Below are positions 22,672 to 34,022 of a DNA stretch of 64,000 nt, piece by piece. Source of the stretch: Brachynemurus nebulosus (Eukaryota; Arthropoda; Insecta; Neuroptera; Myrmeleontidae); contig JAPWDM010000013.1 of assembly GCA_035578155.1 (NCBI GenBank), positions 7,527,527 to 7,591,526 on the forward strand, written 5' to 3'. The position numbers and the translations under genes are program-made. Position 1 is the stretch's first letter; every line of letters begins with the position of its first letter. Under the pieces are notes generated by a model. It made no database searches. It worked only from the letters and a program-made list of their open reading frames with translations, and was not told where the DNA came from.

Positions 22672-23453
22672 TTGACTATATTGGCAACAATTTACTTGAA
22701 TCCGTTAAACTTGATAAACTAAATAGATTATCTTTTGAATATTGCATAGTTATGTGAAAATTTACGGAAATTCCCAAAGTATTTTAACCGATCAAATTTT
22801 CAAAGTGCACAATAATACATATTACAAAATTATTACAAATGCATTTATTCGGAGTAGCACATACATACATACATTTGATACGTCATTGTGCTGATTAATA
22901 CAATTATTTAGACAATCAAATTATCTCTTTAAATCATCGTCAACACAATCATCAAACAATTGAGACACACACACAATACACATGGTTGTGGCACGGGTGA
23001 CACTGCCTGGCACAAACAATGGCCAATAGTGTGACGCGCGACACTCAAAACAATTTCGAAATGAATTCAATTTGTGACATTCCTATTGACACCTCAAAAC
23101 CATGTTATTCTGACATGAAACATCTCACCATTCCGTTTCCCCGCTCCGCACCGTTTCACTTTATCCTCACTGGGCATGATTCTATGTGGCGGTATGTACA
23201 ATAGAAATGTCACATCCTCCATCGACTGTTCGAGGTTCAATTAATGTTGCGATGCCGTCAATGTTGATGTGTTACAATGTGTTTTCAATTGATTATGTTC
23301 GTAGAATTTTCGTCAATGGATCGGCGCCGCAGTCGGAGGGAAATGATGTAAATGCCGGGGACTGGAACGTACAGGATGTAAAAGTACTTACTTAATTTAA
23401 TAAGTAATGATATCCGGAACTTCAGCTGTTTTTTGTTTGGAACACACCAGCTA
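22672..23453. other. Relatively GC- and CpG-rich stretch, no gene called
   Basis: About 22985-23390 is less AT-rich than its surroundings and has CpG words such as GACGCGCGACAC and GGATCGGCGCCGCAGTCGG. Frames at 23019-23204 and 23186-23395 are short and unlike any family I recognise. It may be an old element, a regulatory region or an exon fragment. Confidence 0.3.
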
Positions 23454-23457
23454 TTAA

Positions 23458-23679
23458 CTCGACAATTCCCAGAGTTATTTGGAGGCGACAGATGTTTTTA
23501 ATTTTTTTCAACGATAAGATAATTAAATCTTTACGTTCTGTTACCACCATTAGAAGGCTAATAGATGACTTTATATTTCTTTCTTGTGACAACTCTATAC
23601 TACAAGTTAAAGAAACAAATTAATACAGTTTGCAATTAAAAATGTCTCTCACCTACAGGTGACACTGGGAATTGCCGAG
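23458..23679. mobile_element. TTAA-flanked MITE
   Basis: TTAA (23454-23457), then CTCGACAATTCCCAG, about 190 bp, then CTGGGAATTGCCGAG, then TTAA (23680-23683). Fifteen-bp inverted ends with one mismatch and TTAA duplications fit a piggyBac-superfamily insertion, although the terminal CTCG is unlike the usual CCC start. No coding sequence. Confidence 0.65.
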
Positions 23680-23929
23680 TTAATTCGGAAACAACCGAGA
23701 AGTAACTATTATTGAAAAAAGAAAATTAGTTTTAACCAGACATTTTTAAATAATGACGTACTACATACAATTTCTATAGCTCGGGTCATCTAAGGACTCC
23801 ACTGGTAGGTATTAATATAATTTAAGGTATCTAGTTACGACTAGGTACCTTAAATTGTACCTGATAGATCAGGGACATTGTTTTCTTAGACAAATTTTGT
23901 GTCATTATTTGGAATATTTTAAATGAATA

Positions 23930-24225
23930 ATTTTAACGACACTTTCTTAAATATTTTAGAGAAATGTGGAAAAGCCATTCTTTAATTTTAAACAGCATTG
24001 TTGTTTTCTGAATCATTTTCGCCATTAGTTGGAATAACATTTGGTCGTGTAATATGAAATGTCGTTTTTCGATCACTTGGTCCACCATGTAATTTATATG
24101 AATATCGACATCTTCTTAAACATTAGAGAATTATTTAAAAGGAATTCTATAAATTAAAATAGAATTCTTTGCAGCCTGGAATTATTTCCGCCATTAGTTT
24201 GACTAACATTAGGTCGTGTTTTGGA
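23930..24225 (-). repeat. Two inverted units of the 168-bp satellite
   Basis: On the minus strand this reads the same blocks as 4437-5560: the complements of CGCCATTAGTTGGAATAAC, GTAATATGAAATGTCG and ATCACTTGG recur at satellite spacing. The family is therefore dispersed about 19 kb away and in the other orientation. Confidence 0.8.
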
Positions 24226-24239
24226 TATTTGTAGCTAAA

Positions 24240-25018
24240 AACTATTATCGAGCCTAAAGTTAGCTCCCTCCCCCCGTCACCTTTTTTGAGATAAAAGAGG
24301 TTGTTTCTATTATGGGCCGTAATAAAATTATTTTCATCGCCAGAAGCCTTTTTTTTAAAAGCGAACCCCATTCATTTTTTTTTTAAAAAACAAAAATAAA
24401 AATCATAAGCTTTTTGTTAGTTCATCGTAAATTCACTCTTGCCAATCAACGACTGAAAAAGATTGCGTTAAATGATGCCTCTGTTATCAAAATCCAAAAA
24501 TACGTAGGTAACTTTCCTGTTTGGGTAATCAGGTAAAAATTAGAATCCAACCGAATTTCCGAAGTATTTTAACAATCTGAGAGCATAAATTCTTTTAAAA
24601 TATACTCTGAATTCACCATAGAGTTACAAGCTTTATCTGAAACACGTTACTTTCATTCAGTATTTAATTTTATCACATATTATATTCACTTTGTACCGAC
24701 AATTCATGACTCTTCTGTACATTCGATGTTTGTGGCGATATTTTCTCTATCCCCGTACTTCGCAGACACTTCCAGCATATCTACCATCGTTCCACCGTGC
24801 TGCATATATGCATCAATAACTTCTAAACGCAAAAATTTTCTCCTCAACAGATATCCTCACATACGCTATGTACCTATGTTATCTTTTGTTAAACATAGAG
24901 AGGACACCTATACCAGGAATTTCTGTAATCAAAGAACACGGTATACTCGGATGTATAGATAAAACGATGAATATTTTTCCACTTTATTGGCTGAAATTAT
25001 ATTTGTAAAAGATAAAAA
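24240..25018. other. Spacer without recognisable features
   Basis: A minus-strand 74-residue frame at 24147-24371 runs from satellite into unique sequence and has no motif. Nothing else recognised. Confidence 0.35.
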
Positions 25019-25373
25019 AAAAATACCCCTGTCGCAGCATTCTACATAACATAGCGAATTTCCGTTTATACAAATTAGTTTTTCCCGGAAACTAGTTGAC
25101 ACAGAATAATAGTTTAAAGACCTTTTTTATGTAATTTTTTCTCCTCATTTAAATGGTGTAAAAAAATTTGGCAAACATTTTTGAATAAGTGGAAATTTTG
25201 GCAAAAAACTAATTTTTTGCAAGAACAAAAACAATGTTCCTGGCATCCGACGTGTCTGGCTGAATAACTCATCCAAGATTTTTGGACTTCCAACGTTGTC
25301 ATCAAATTTCGTATAACTAAAAGGTTTTCCTGGAGAGATATCGTGCTGATACATAAATGCATATATACATATA

Positions 25374-26123
25374 CAGGGTGAGCCAATTTAATCTATGCAT
25401 CTAAATATTTCGCTAGAGGTGCCACCTATCAAAAAATGACCTATACAAAAGTTGTTAGGTACGAAGGGGGACATTAAATGGTGACGTTAAATTTACCCTT
25501 GATCTTCATTTTTAAGGTTATTTTGAGGTTAAGTCGTATTTTTCAAATGGAAAGGCCTATTTTTTATTTCAGATTCTGAAAGAGAGTGAAATTTCACATC
25601 AAAAATACTACACACGAATTTTTTATTATTGACCTTAAGAGGTGTAAAGGCCAACAAAAAACAATAAAAAATTAGATTTTAAAGGAAAAACCTAACTTTA
25701 AAATGTCGGCATCTTTTGGAGACGTAAAACAGGAGCTTCTGTTCGTTTTTAATGACCTTTGAAGATCATTTTAAGCCAAAATCCAGAAGAAAATGACACT
25801 AAAAAGTAATGAAAAAATAATTTTCATATCTGACAAATTTCATAACTAAAAAATAAAAAATTAAAGCTCAATAAAAAAATTTCGTTCATAGCATTTTCGA
25901 CGTAAAATTTCGCGCTCTTTCAGAATTCGAAATAAAAAATAGGCCTCCATTTGAAAAATACGACTTGACCTCAAAATGACCATGAGAATGAAGGTCAAGG
26001 TCAAATTTAAGGTCACCATTTAATGTCCTCCTTTGTACCTAACAACTTTTGTAAAGGTCATTTTTTGATAGGTGCCACCTCGGGCGAGATATTTAGATGC
26101 ATAGATTAAAATGGCCCACCCTG
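25374..26123. mobile_element. Tc1/mariner-type MITE with about 200-bp inverted arms
   Basis: Ends CAGGGTGAGCC and GGCCCACCCTG are flanked by TA on both sides (25372-25373 and 26124-26125). The arms remain complementary for about 190-210 bp (for example GATAGGTGCCACCT with its complement), leaving a central spacer of roughly 320 bp. No transposase frame. It sits inside copy A of the (TA)n-cored element. Confidence 0.85.
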
Positions 26124-26281
26124 TATATGTATATATGTATTTATGTATCAGCACGGTAACTCTCAAGGAAAACCTTTTTTGTTATACGAAATTTGATGAC
26201 AACGTTGGAAGTCCAAAAATCTTGGACGAGTTCTTCAGCCGGACACGTCGGATGCATGGTTTTTGTTCTTGCAAAAAATTA

Positions 26282-26282
<1 letters not shown>

Positions 26283-26348
<66 letters not shown>
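26283..26348. repeat. (TA)n microsatellite, core of copy A
   Basis: Pure TA tract at the same position as the TA cores of the copies at 51523 and 56010. Confidence 0.95.
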
Positions 26349-26351
<3 letters not shown>

Positions 26352-26470
26352 TATAGTGAATGTTATTTTTGGGTTCTAGGGACCTCAAAACAAATTTCTG
26401 CCATAGTCGCAGGCTGAACATCCACCATGAGTAAGGCTGTAATTGCGAGTTTCCATTCTGGAAATTCGCT

Positions 26471-28639
26471 AAAAATATTTCTACGGAAATTTTATTCAAT
26501 GTAAAAAAGAATTTCTCTAGGTCAAAAACAATTTTTCCGACGTATCTATTATTCCCGGTGAATTTTATTTATTTTAAACGAATTTCAATTTTCGATTTTT
26601 CTTTTTTTGTTCGGTGTTGTTTATTTTTTGAGGGAAAAGAAAAACAATATTTTTGTTTGATCATCGCGAACGGAATTGAAACGTATGTTTATTTGGTTGG
26701 TACGGATGTTATCGATATTTTCCGGGGACTGTTTTTCCGTTATTTGTTTTATTCAATATTTTTTCGTTTACACAGTAAAAAAAATTAATAAATTAATGTG
26801 AACGGATATTCGTGTGTATTCTCGGATTCGAAAATTTTACGCCAAACAGGAATCCGGCATCGACGAGAGGGCGGGGTAGCCGAAGTTGTAGCCCCGGGTC
26901 CCGAGCTTGAAAAAGGAGCCCGTAACTGTTGGTAGAGGGCCTGGGGAAAAGTATAAGAGTCTTTTTTGTTCGTCACTTATATTTTGAAGAATTTTTTTTT
27001 TTTTAAATATATGATTGATTCCTTGAACAATTTTTCTCGACGACTCTGGGTAAAAAGAAATTGCAAATTTAATAAAATTTCAAGAAACCAGTAGCCCAAG
27101 TGGAAAAAAAAAGTTTCAAAAAATTCGTGACGAGAAAGCTCTAAAAAGTTCCAAAAAAAATTTTTGGGAATTTCATATTTCAAATTTCGTTACATAATTG
27201 AAAATACGCTAACTTTGGTTTGTCACGTATGACATGTCTTGCCGTGTATTTTTTTATATGAAATTACAGGAATTTTAATTGAAACGTTTTAGAGAATTTT
27301 CATAGTGGGTTTTTAAAACTTATCTATTTGAAACTTTTTAAGAGATTTTCTTGCTATGAATTCTTAAAGTATTAATTTTTTTGTTTTGGAAACCTGAAAT
27401 ATTCTGCAAATTGTTGGACTAGTGCTTATAAAACCTGATTAAGAACAATTCCGCAATTATCTCCTTTAAAAGCGGCTTCTTAAGTTTTTAATTTTAAACG
27501 ACTGAACCAATTTTTATCAAACTATCCGAAAATTACCAGCTTTCAAATAGAGAAAATCGCATCAAAATTGGTTAAGGCTGCTGGTTTGTTTTTTTTTTAG
27601 TTTATCCTTTATCTGTTTTATTAGGTTATATTTTATTAAACGTCATATATAATTTATTTCAACTTGAACTGTGATTTTGAACTATTTCGTTCTAATTATT
27701 TTTCAAATGATATTCATCTGAATCTATTTCGAAAAATTCCCTTAAATATTAATTTCATTTTCGGTAACTTAATTAGAAAAAGCAATTAACTTATCCATCC
27801 AGCGAAAATAATTATTTATATTATTCATTAGTTTATACATTAGTCATTAGATGTCATTCTATGTAGGTATTTACCGCAATACCTGCAGATTCTCCTGGGA
27901 AAATCTTAATGATTTATTCATATACGACCAAGAACATTTCAACAAAGTATCGCTTCGGTTACTTTCGTTGGTCGCGGTTATCATGTTTTTATTATTTCTT
28001 TATTCCGGGTAGTGGAGAAACAGCGAACACAGTTAGATGGATCATAGAATGATAACCGAAGAACGTTGAAGTTTTGAATATTGTTGTACCTACGTCACGG
28101 CAAAAATTTGCATTAGAATTGTAATTGTACGTATAATCTTCAATGTGTGCTACATTTGAATAGATATACTTGTATAATTTTTTGGTACATTAGCGTTCAT
28201 AAGAATGAGAACAATGTATTCAATAAAACTATAACACGGACTGGCTAATAGACAACGGTGGGTCCAGCAGTATGATATTTTTTGAAAATTCATCCCCTAA
28301 GATACGAAATTTTGTATGGGAATTACGTCGTTTTTAAAGTTAAAAACGTGGAAGTTGGTAACATAAGCCTCTAAAATAAGTATTTAATAAAGAAGTTGTT
28401 TTTGATTGATTTGAGGATTGATTTATCAAAAGAGAAATGTCACATGATCGACTTGAAAATAAAATTAGAAAGAGTTTCAGAGGTATCTATGCTGAAGCAC
28501 AGGTAATGCAATAAAATATTTAAGTTATTCTGAAATGTTACAACTCTCAAAATTCTGAAAAGCTTTTGAAGTCATAGCATGAATTACATCAAATTCCTGA
28601 AATGTTGCAATTTTTTGTACGGAATCGGTTTTTAAATTA
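26471..28639. other. AT-rich stretch with part of dispersed repeat Y
   Basis: 26840-26950 (CGACGAGAGGGCGGGGTAGC and onward) aligns with 37760-37840 (CGACGAGAGGGGAGGGTGGC and onward), so both are copies of one GC-rich repeat. The rest is AT-rich with short frames only. Confidence 0.4.
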
Positions 28640-29110
28640 TTTTTTCTACTCCTGTTGAAGAAAATACTCATTACATACCCGTTAATTGTTGAGAAAGTTA
28701 GGCATTATTCAAAGGTGTGGAGGAATTGTCATTACTCAATACTTTTTTGACCAATGAAATCGCTCTATTAACCATTCTTCAATGGGCTGGCTTTTGTTTT
28801 GTGTATAATATACGTAACAATTTTTAATTTCAAATATGTTGCGTAGTAACATCTAAGTAAACAAAGTAGCTTGTATTTTGTTTTCATCGTTTGTACATAT
28901 ATAAACATTTAATGAAATTTGAGATAGAATAAAAATTGTATTTTTTTGATTTAAAATTTATATCCAGTTTTATTTAAATGAAAAAAAAAGTCCTAGAAAA
29001 AATATTGTATTCTACTCACTTGCAATGGCTATTACTCACTCAGATCCATTACGACACTCGCCTCGCAAGCTCGGCTCGTGTCGCAATTTCATCTTCGTGA
29101 GTAATAGCTC
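28640..29110 (+). repeat. Dispersed repeat X, copy 2 (uninterrupted)
   Basis: Collinear with 5570-6310 but without the palindromic insertion. It retains GTTGAAGAA, TTCAAAGGTGTGGAGGAA and the 3' hairpin (29029-29107). It is the approximate empty site for the insertion at 5799-6053. Confidence 0.8.
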
Positions 29111-30727
29111 TCATTACCAGCTTGTTGAATAATATACTATTTCGATATTATTTTTTCAAATAGTTGTATTGTCGTTTGCTTTAAATACTAAATAAAGAAT
29201 ATAGATATTGCTTATATCGGAGTGTCAGACTGCTATAAACTATACCCACTGTAGCTTTCTTTAACACAAATTTTTAACTCAATCATAAAGTCGTGTAATT
29301 AATTTTATGAGTATTGGTGAACTTCAACAATATTCTAACTATTATATTAACATTAACTGTTATATTTTCAAAATATTTAAATAGGGTTTTAAATAAAAAA
29401 TTGCGTTCACCATCACAATTGTCAAGAGTAATCGAGGTAAAAATAAATGTATTCAATGCATTCCAAATGTAATTAATGCAGTTTAAGGGAAAAAAATACT
29501 TTTAAAACTAAAAAAAAATCAAATTTGATATTCAATTCTGCAATTTAAATAAGATGTTAGTAAAACAATTTACGAACATATCAAATTTTCCAAACAATAT
29601 TCGAAGTCCGTCATATGTTTTAGCCTCTGAACGTAAATTAATTTTGATTGTTACATATCGAAATTTTAAACATGTTTTTCTCGAAACATTTTTATAATTG
29701 GCTGACGTTCTCATTCAAAAGCTACTCGACCGACTTTTTTGAAATTTATACAACATAAAAATGGGAATTAAACTTATAAGTATATCAGTATCAGTGCAAA
29801 AAAATATTTTTTAATGCAACAATAGGTAAAAAAATTCCATGAAAATTTAATTTAAAAAATATAAATAAAACCTTACTACCGATTCGACCGACATTCTTCA
29901 TCCTATGTTATGTTAGTTATATGGAAAAAATTTTTAAAATTCATCAGATGATAATTAATGCAACTAGAACGCCCGCCAATTGAGAACTTGTGGAGTGACA
30001 GGTTCCAATGAAAGGCATATGTAGCCGCTATTTTAAACGTCAAAAATAAAAATCAATCTTTTCCTTATTGAAAAATTCCTTAATTTGTCTTCATTTTTGT
30101 TTGTCTAAACGTATTGTTCCCCTTAACAAATTTTCTTCAAAACATGTAAATCTCACAAATTAGCTAACTAACTAATCTACCGCGCGCAGTAGAAAAGAAA
30201 ATTTTTTTGGGGAAAATTTTAACATTCGTTCGTGTAATTGTAGATTTCACAAAGACCAGCTGATATTTCTATGTAGTTTTATGTAGTTTTATATAGTGTT
30301 TTTGTTTGTTGACTATGAGTACCTATAGTTTCGTTCGATATGTGATATTCGTGCTGTGGCAGCTAGGTAAGTATTCGTCGGTGTTGCATAACTATATGTA
30401 TGTATGTAAATATTTTGTATCTTTAGAAACGTGGAAACAACATTCATTCGTTTGCAAGCGACGATTTCGTGTATGCACCTATGTATGTTTGTGTGTATAT
30501 GTGGTATTATACATATGTGCATTTATGATGTTTTTCATGTCGCATGCAAGTGAACGCATATGCCTCATCTACATATTCACGTACAATGTATTATGTTTCA
30601 CTATACATTTATGCGTATTATACATTAGATAGAATGTACGTACCTATATTTGCACAGGAGGTGCAAATTTTCACGAAATTATGAAATTGACTGATTTTTT
30701 TGAAGAAAAAGAGAAAGTAAGTTAAAA
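29111..30727. other. AT-rich stretch; one candidate exon inside
   Basis: Apart from the candidate exon at 30315-30366, no coding potential or repeat boundary was recognised. ATGT-rich words near 30400-30640 resemble degenerate microsatellite. Confidence 0.35.
30315..30366 (+). other. Candidate first coding exon (signal-peptide-like)
   Basis: An ATG at 30315 opens a short hydrophobic leader (MSTYSFVRYVIFVLWQL), and a consensus donor GTAAGT follows at 30367. A short charged start, a hydrophobic core and a strong donor are what a first exon of a secreted or membrane protein would show. No further exon could be traced and chance is a real alternative. Confidence 0.2.
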
Positions 30728-31395
30728 TGAATAATAGTTTAAAGGCCATTTTTATGTGATTTTTCTGCTCGTTGCAATGGCGTAAAAAAAATGTCACAAC
30801 AATTTTTGAGGAAGAGGAAATTGTGGAAAAAAACTAATTTTTCCCACGAAAAATGCCCCAGAGACTACTGATGAGCAAATGCAAGACCAAGACTAAGACT
30901 GCCATTGTTCTTGCATTAAGAGTCTCGGTATTGGTCTTGCTAGAGCAGTTTGAGTCTTGGTCTTGGTTTTGGTCTTGTTATTGCTAAAAAATCTTGCATT
31001 TTTTTACTAGCGAATTTTTTTCTTCTAGAATCATAATTTTTACTATCTTTACGTATTAATTATACTTTCAAACTATTTAAATAGTTTAGCAAGAGTCTTG
31101 CTTTTTTCTTGCTTTTGTCTTGGTCTTGCTCACTTGAGTCTTGGTATTGGTCTTGCAGCCATACTTATAGTCTTGGTCTTGGTCTTGCTCTTGGTACCTA
31201 TACATAGTCTTGGTCTTGCAGAAAATTGCAAGACCAAGACAAGACTGCAAGACCAAGACTAATTTTGCTCATCATTACCAGAAACCATGTTCCGGGCATC
31301 GGACGTATCTGTCTAACGAACTTGCCGAACCGTCATGGCGCGATTTGAGCCCGGGACTATGGCAAAAATTTTGGAATTGATTAAACATGTATATA
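30728..31395 (-). mobile_element. (TA)n-cored element, copy D, split by a hAT MITE
   Basis: 30728-30857 is the complement of the right-half block (TTTAAAGGCCATTTTTATG, GGAAATTGTGGAAAAAAACT). After the hAT insertion, 31278-31395 continues with GTTCCGGGCATCGGACGT and then GCGCGATTTGAGCCCGGGAC, a left-half block present at 51571 and 56058. The TA core is deleted and the outer termini are missing. Confidence 0.7.
30866..31277. mobile_element. hAT MITE, hexamer family, copy 4
   Basis: 412 bp with ends TACTGATGAGCAAATG and ATTTTGCTCATCATTA and the same TCTTGG/CCAAGA arrays. The flanking octamers CCAGAGAC (30858-30865) and CCAGAAAC (31278-31285) match at seven of eight positions. It interrupts copy D of the (TA)n-cored element. 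Confidence 0.9.
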
Positions 31396-31439
31396 TCTTT
31401 TTGTAATTAATGAAAAAAACTGGTTTTGACCGCTTCATG

Positions 31440-32545
31440 AAATGTCGTTTCAATATCGCCCACCAATAGTGGTTAAAATATCGCCCTGTACGATATTAAG
31501 CTGTTATTTCTGTCACAATGTTAGACATGGTTTATGAACAAAAAAAACACATTTACTACAAAAAAACATTGTTTATTCTTAAGTAGAACTAAATTTCATA
31601 GAATTCCACATTAATATATGTTTAATCATAAGTAAATTAAACTTAAAATTTTGTAGTTTTACTTATATTACGTTCTTAATTAATAAATATTTTGTAATCT
31701 TCCGTGCCCGAACATTGTTTGTGAAACAAAATGCGGCACTTTGTACAAATGATCCACTTCTCGCCCATTTGTCTGTTAAATACGACTAACTACAATAGGA
31801 ACATTCACAATCATTCTCGCTGTCATCTTCATCAGTTGAAACTGTAAAAGAGTCAGCTACATCGTCGTCACTTGAACTAAATCCCAAACAGCTAAACGCA
31901 TCGAAAAGTGAAACAAATTTTGTAGAGAGTTTTATGCTCCATAACGTTTATAAAAAATACAAAAACGATTTAAGGCAAAAGAAGCGAGATATTTCCACAA
32001 AACGATCTTTGACCTTCAATATCTAAGGACACCCACATATGACCTTATGAGACTTTTAAGGGAACATTTAGGATGCCAAAATTAAGGTGTAAGAAAATCC
32101 AGCTTATTCCGTTTCATTCCGAGGTTGACCCCTTTTTTTTGATTTAAATGATTGCCTAATATCGTATAGTGCGATATTATAATTACTCTGGGTGGGCGAT
32201 ATTTGGCATATTGTGAGAAATAAATAAATATTATAATTATGAAAATGTAAATTATATAGTACAGAGAAGTTATTGTTGTAATTGACAAATAAATATCATT
32301 TACCTCTCATCATAAAATTAGAAGCATAAGTAACACCTCCAAAATGTTTGGAATCAAAAAAATTAAAAAAAAGTTTTACAAAAAATACAAAAGTTACCAA
32401 TTTCGTTCAACACTTGGCCTCGTCTAATGGCTGCCAGAGGGCACAGAGTTAGACTGATTGTCACCAGGATGTAACACTTACGAACGGCAATATTGTGGTG
32501 TGCGATATTAGGAAGATGTACGATATTAGGTACACTTCCCCTATA
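31440..32545 (-). mobile_element. Tigger/pogo-like element remnant with TAATATCG repeats
   Basis: The right end reads GATATTAGGTACACTTCCCC, and variants of the word TAATATCG or CGATATTA recur at 31453, 31477, 32158, 32170 and 32503-32525, as in subterminal repeats. A transposase tail lies on the minus strand at 31676-31930. The left terminus is unclear, so the limits are approximate. Confidence 0.5.
31676..31930 (-). pseudogene. C-terminal zinc-finger tail of a Tigger-like transposase
   Basis: On the minus strand an acidic Ser/Asp-rich segment with ECSYCS (about 31790-31930) is followed, after a frame change and stop, by MGEKWIICTKCRILFHKQCS ending at a stop at 31676-31678. The C-x2-C, W-x2-C-x2-C, H-x2-C order matches PHD-like tails of some insect pogo/Tigger transposases. 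The catalytic core is missing. Confidence 0.6.
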
Positions 32546-33689
32546 ATTAACAAATTATAAATTTAGTTTTCGCACACTTGTCAAAGCAAAATTAAATCAC
32601 TTTTTCTAACATAACAATTTTATCAGAATATTGATTAGTTCAATTATATAATCGGATGCATAATGGTACACCCAATACATGTAAATCAATACCCGAACAT
32701 ATTTGAATATATAAAGCAAAATCTATTTATTTGTATTATGCAATGGAATAATAATATACAAATATATGTGTACCTAGATATGTATAATGTGGAGTCACAG
32801 GAGTGCACCTATGTATGCACATACACAGGCTCCGGCTCGAATAGGGTATAAATCATCTATCTAGTTCTCTAGACTCAATACAAAATATTTTAATAATATA
32901 GGTACCTATATATATGCTGCAACAACCATTGGTTTGAGTTTGAGATAGACATTCTACTCCAGTCGTTTCAAAACCAAACTACCTATAGCTAGCATAATAA
33001 CTTATTCGCCTATTTCATGCCAGTTATTGGAATGGAATTTCGATTAAATGATTCAAAGTCAGTTGCACATGGGGTTAATGTCATTCTCATCAAAGATATT
33101 TATGTAGATATATAAATTACAGGTAAACATAATATCTTAGGGCGTGTGTATCCTCTGTGACAGTGGTGTTCAGTCTTTCTTACTTCTTCGATAATAATCG
33201 ATTTCATTACGTAAATCAGATTGTCCTGATACCAGATTTTGCAGTGCAGCTAAATGTACTTCGTTCACTTCTAGGATCTTGAAGAATTAAATTTTTAACA
33301 CTATCATACACAACTTCGCTAAATTTACCTTCATCATCTAACCAAAACAGCAAAATTCGTTTAGGAAATCGGGCTTACGTTCCAAGTGTGACATTTCTTT
33401 TACCTTAACAGATTCGATTTGGTCAAAAATGTGTGTCAAAAAATATTAGTATACATTAAGTCGTCATCAGGCTCAAATTATTTCCTTTTCAAATTAATGG
33501 TTACAAAGATGATATGAACTCGACTAGTGAAATTTTGGGTGACTTTAGTGTGAAATTTCCATTTTTATGGTTTCGTATATTAATTGGAGCAACGGAACCC
33601 TTTTAAGTATCTTTTCCTGTCCTTTTGCCACAAAGGTTTCTGTCGAAATTTGGCATTTGGTCGTTTAATATTTGGCAAAGACTCTAGGT
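32546..33689. other. AT-rich stretch without recognisable features
   Basis: Short frames only. GTACCTATATATATGC-type words occur near 32900. No repeat boundary recognised. Confidence 0.35.
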
Positions 33690-34014
33690 CAGTGGTTCCC
33701 ATAGTGGTCTATACCGATAACGACCAGGGGTCGACAACAACCTGCGAAGGAAAAAAAATTTTGGAGTCAGTAAGGTGTGAATGGAGGGTCTACAACATCA
33801 GAATTGGCGTTTGCTCACCCTAAAATGATAAAATGACAAATTAACCACGGTTGACCTTTTTCTTTCTTAGGCTCGCCACCTCTATTTTTCCGGGGTTATA
33901 TTTTGCAAAGTTGTTATTGAATTTCTAAATTTGTACACGGGGGGGGGCGGGTGATCTAAAACCGAAAACCATGGCAAGTGGTCTATACGAGACAAAAAAG
34001 TTTGGGAACCACTG
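33690..34014. mobile_element. Small hAT MITE with CAGTGGTTCCCA ends
   Basis: Perfect 12-bp ends CAGTGGTTCCCA and TGGGAACCACTG, 325 bp apart. The flanking octamers CTCTAGGT (33682-33689) and CTATAGGC (34015-34022) match at six of eight positions. This end sequence is characteristic of one hAT group. No coding sequence. Confidence 0.85.
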
Positions 34015-34022
34015 CTATAGGC

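Larger units (their letters stand above)
25019..26470 (-). mobile_element. (TA)n-cored element, copy A, rearranged and split
   Basis: Relative to the intact copy at 56010-56602 this is inverted. The complement of the right half runs 25019-25360. A MITE interrupts at 25374-26123. A second, plus-oriented fragment of the right half follows (26126-26282, from ATCAGCACGGTAACTCTC to GCAAAAAATTAG), then (TA)n, then the complement of the left half ending AGCGAATTTCC (26343-26470). The extra inverted fragment suggests strand switching at the TA core. Confidence 0.8.
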
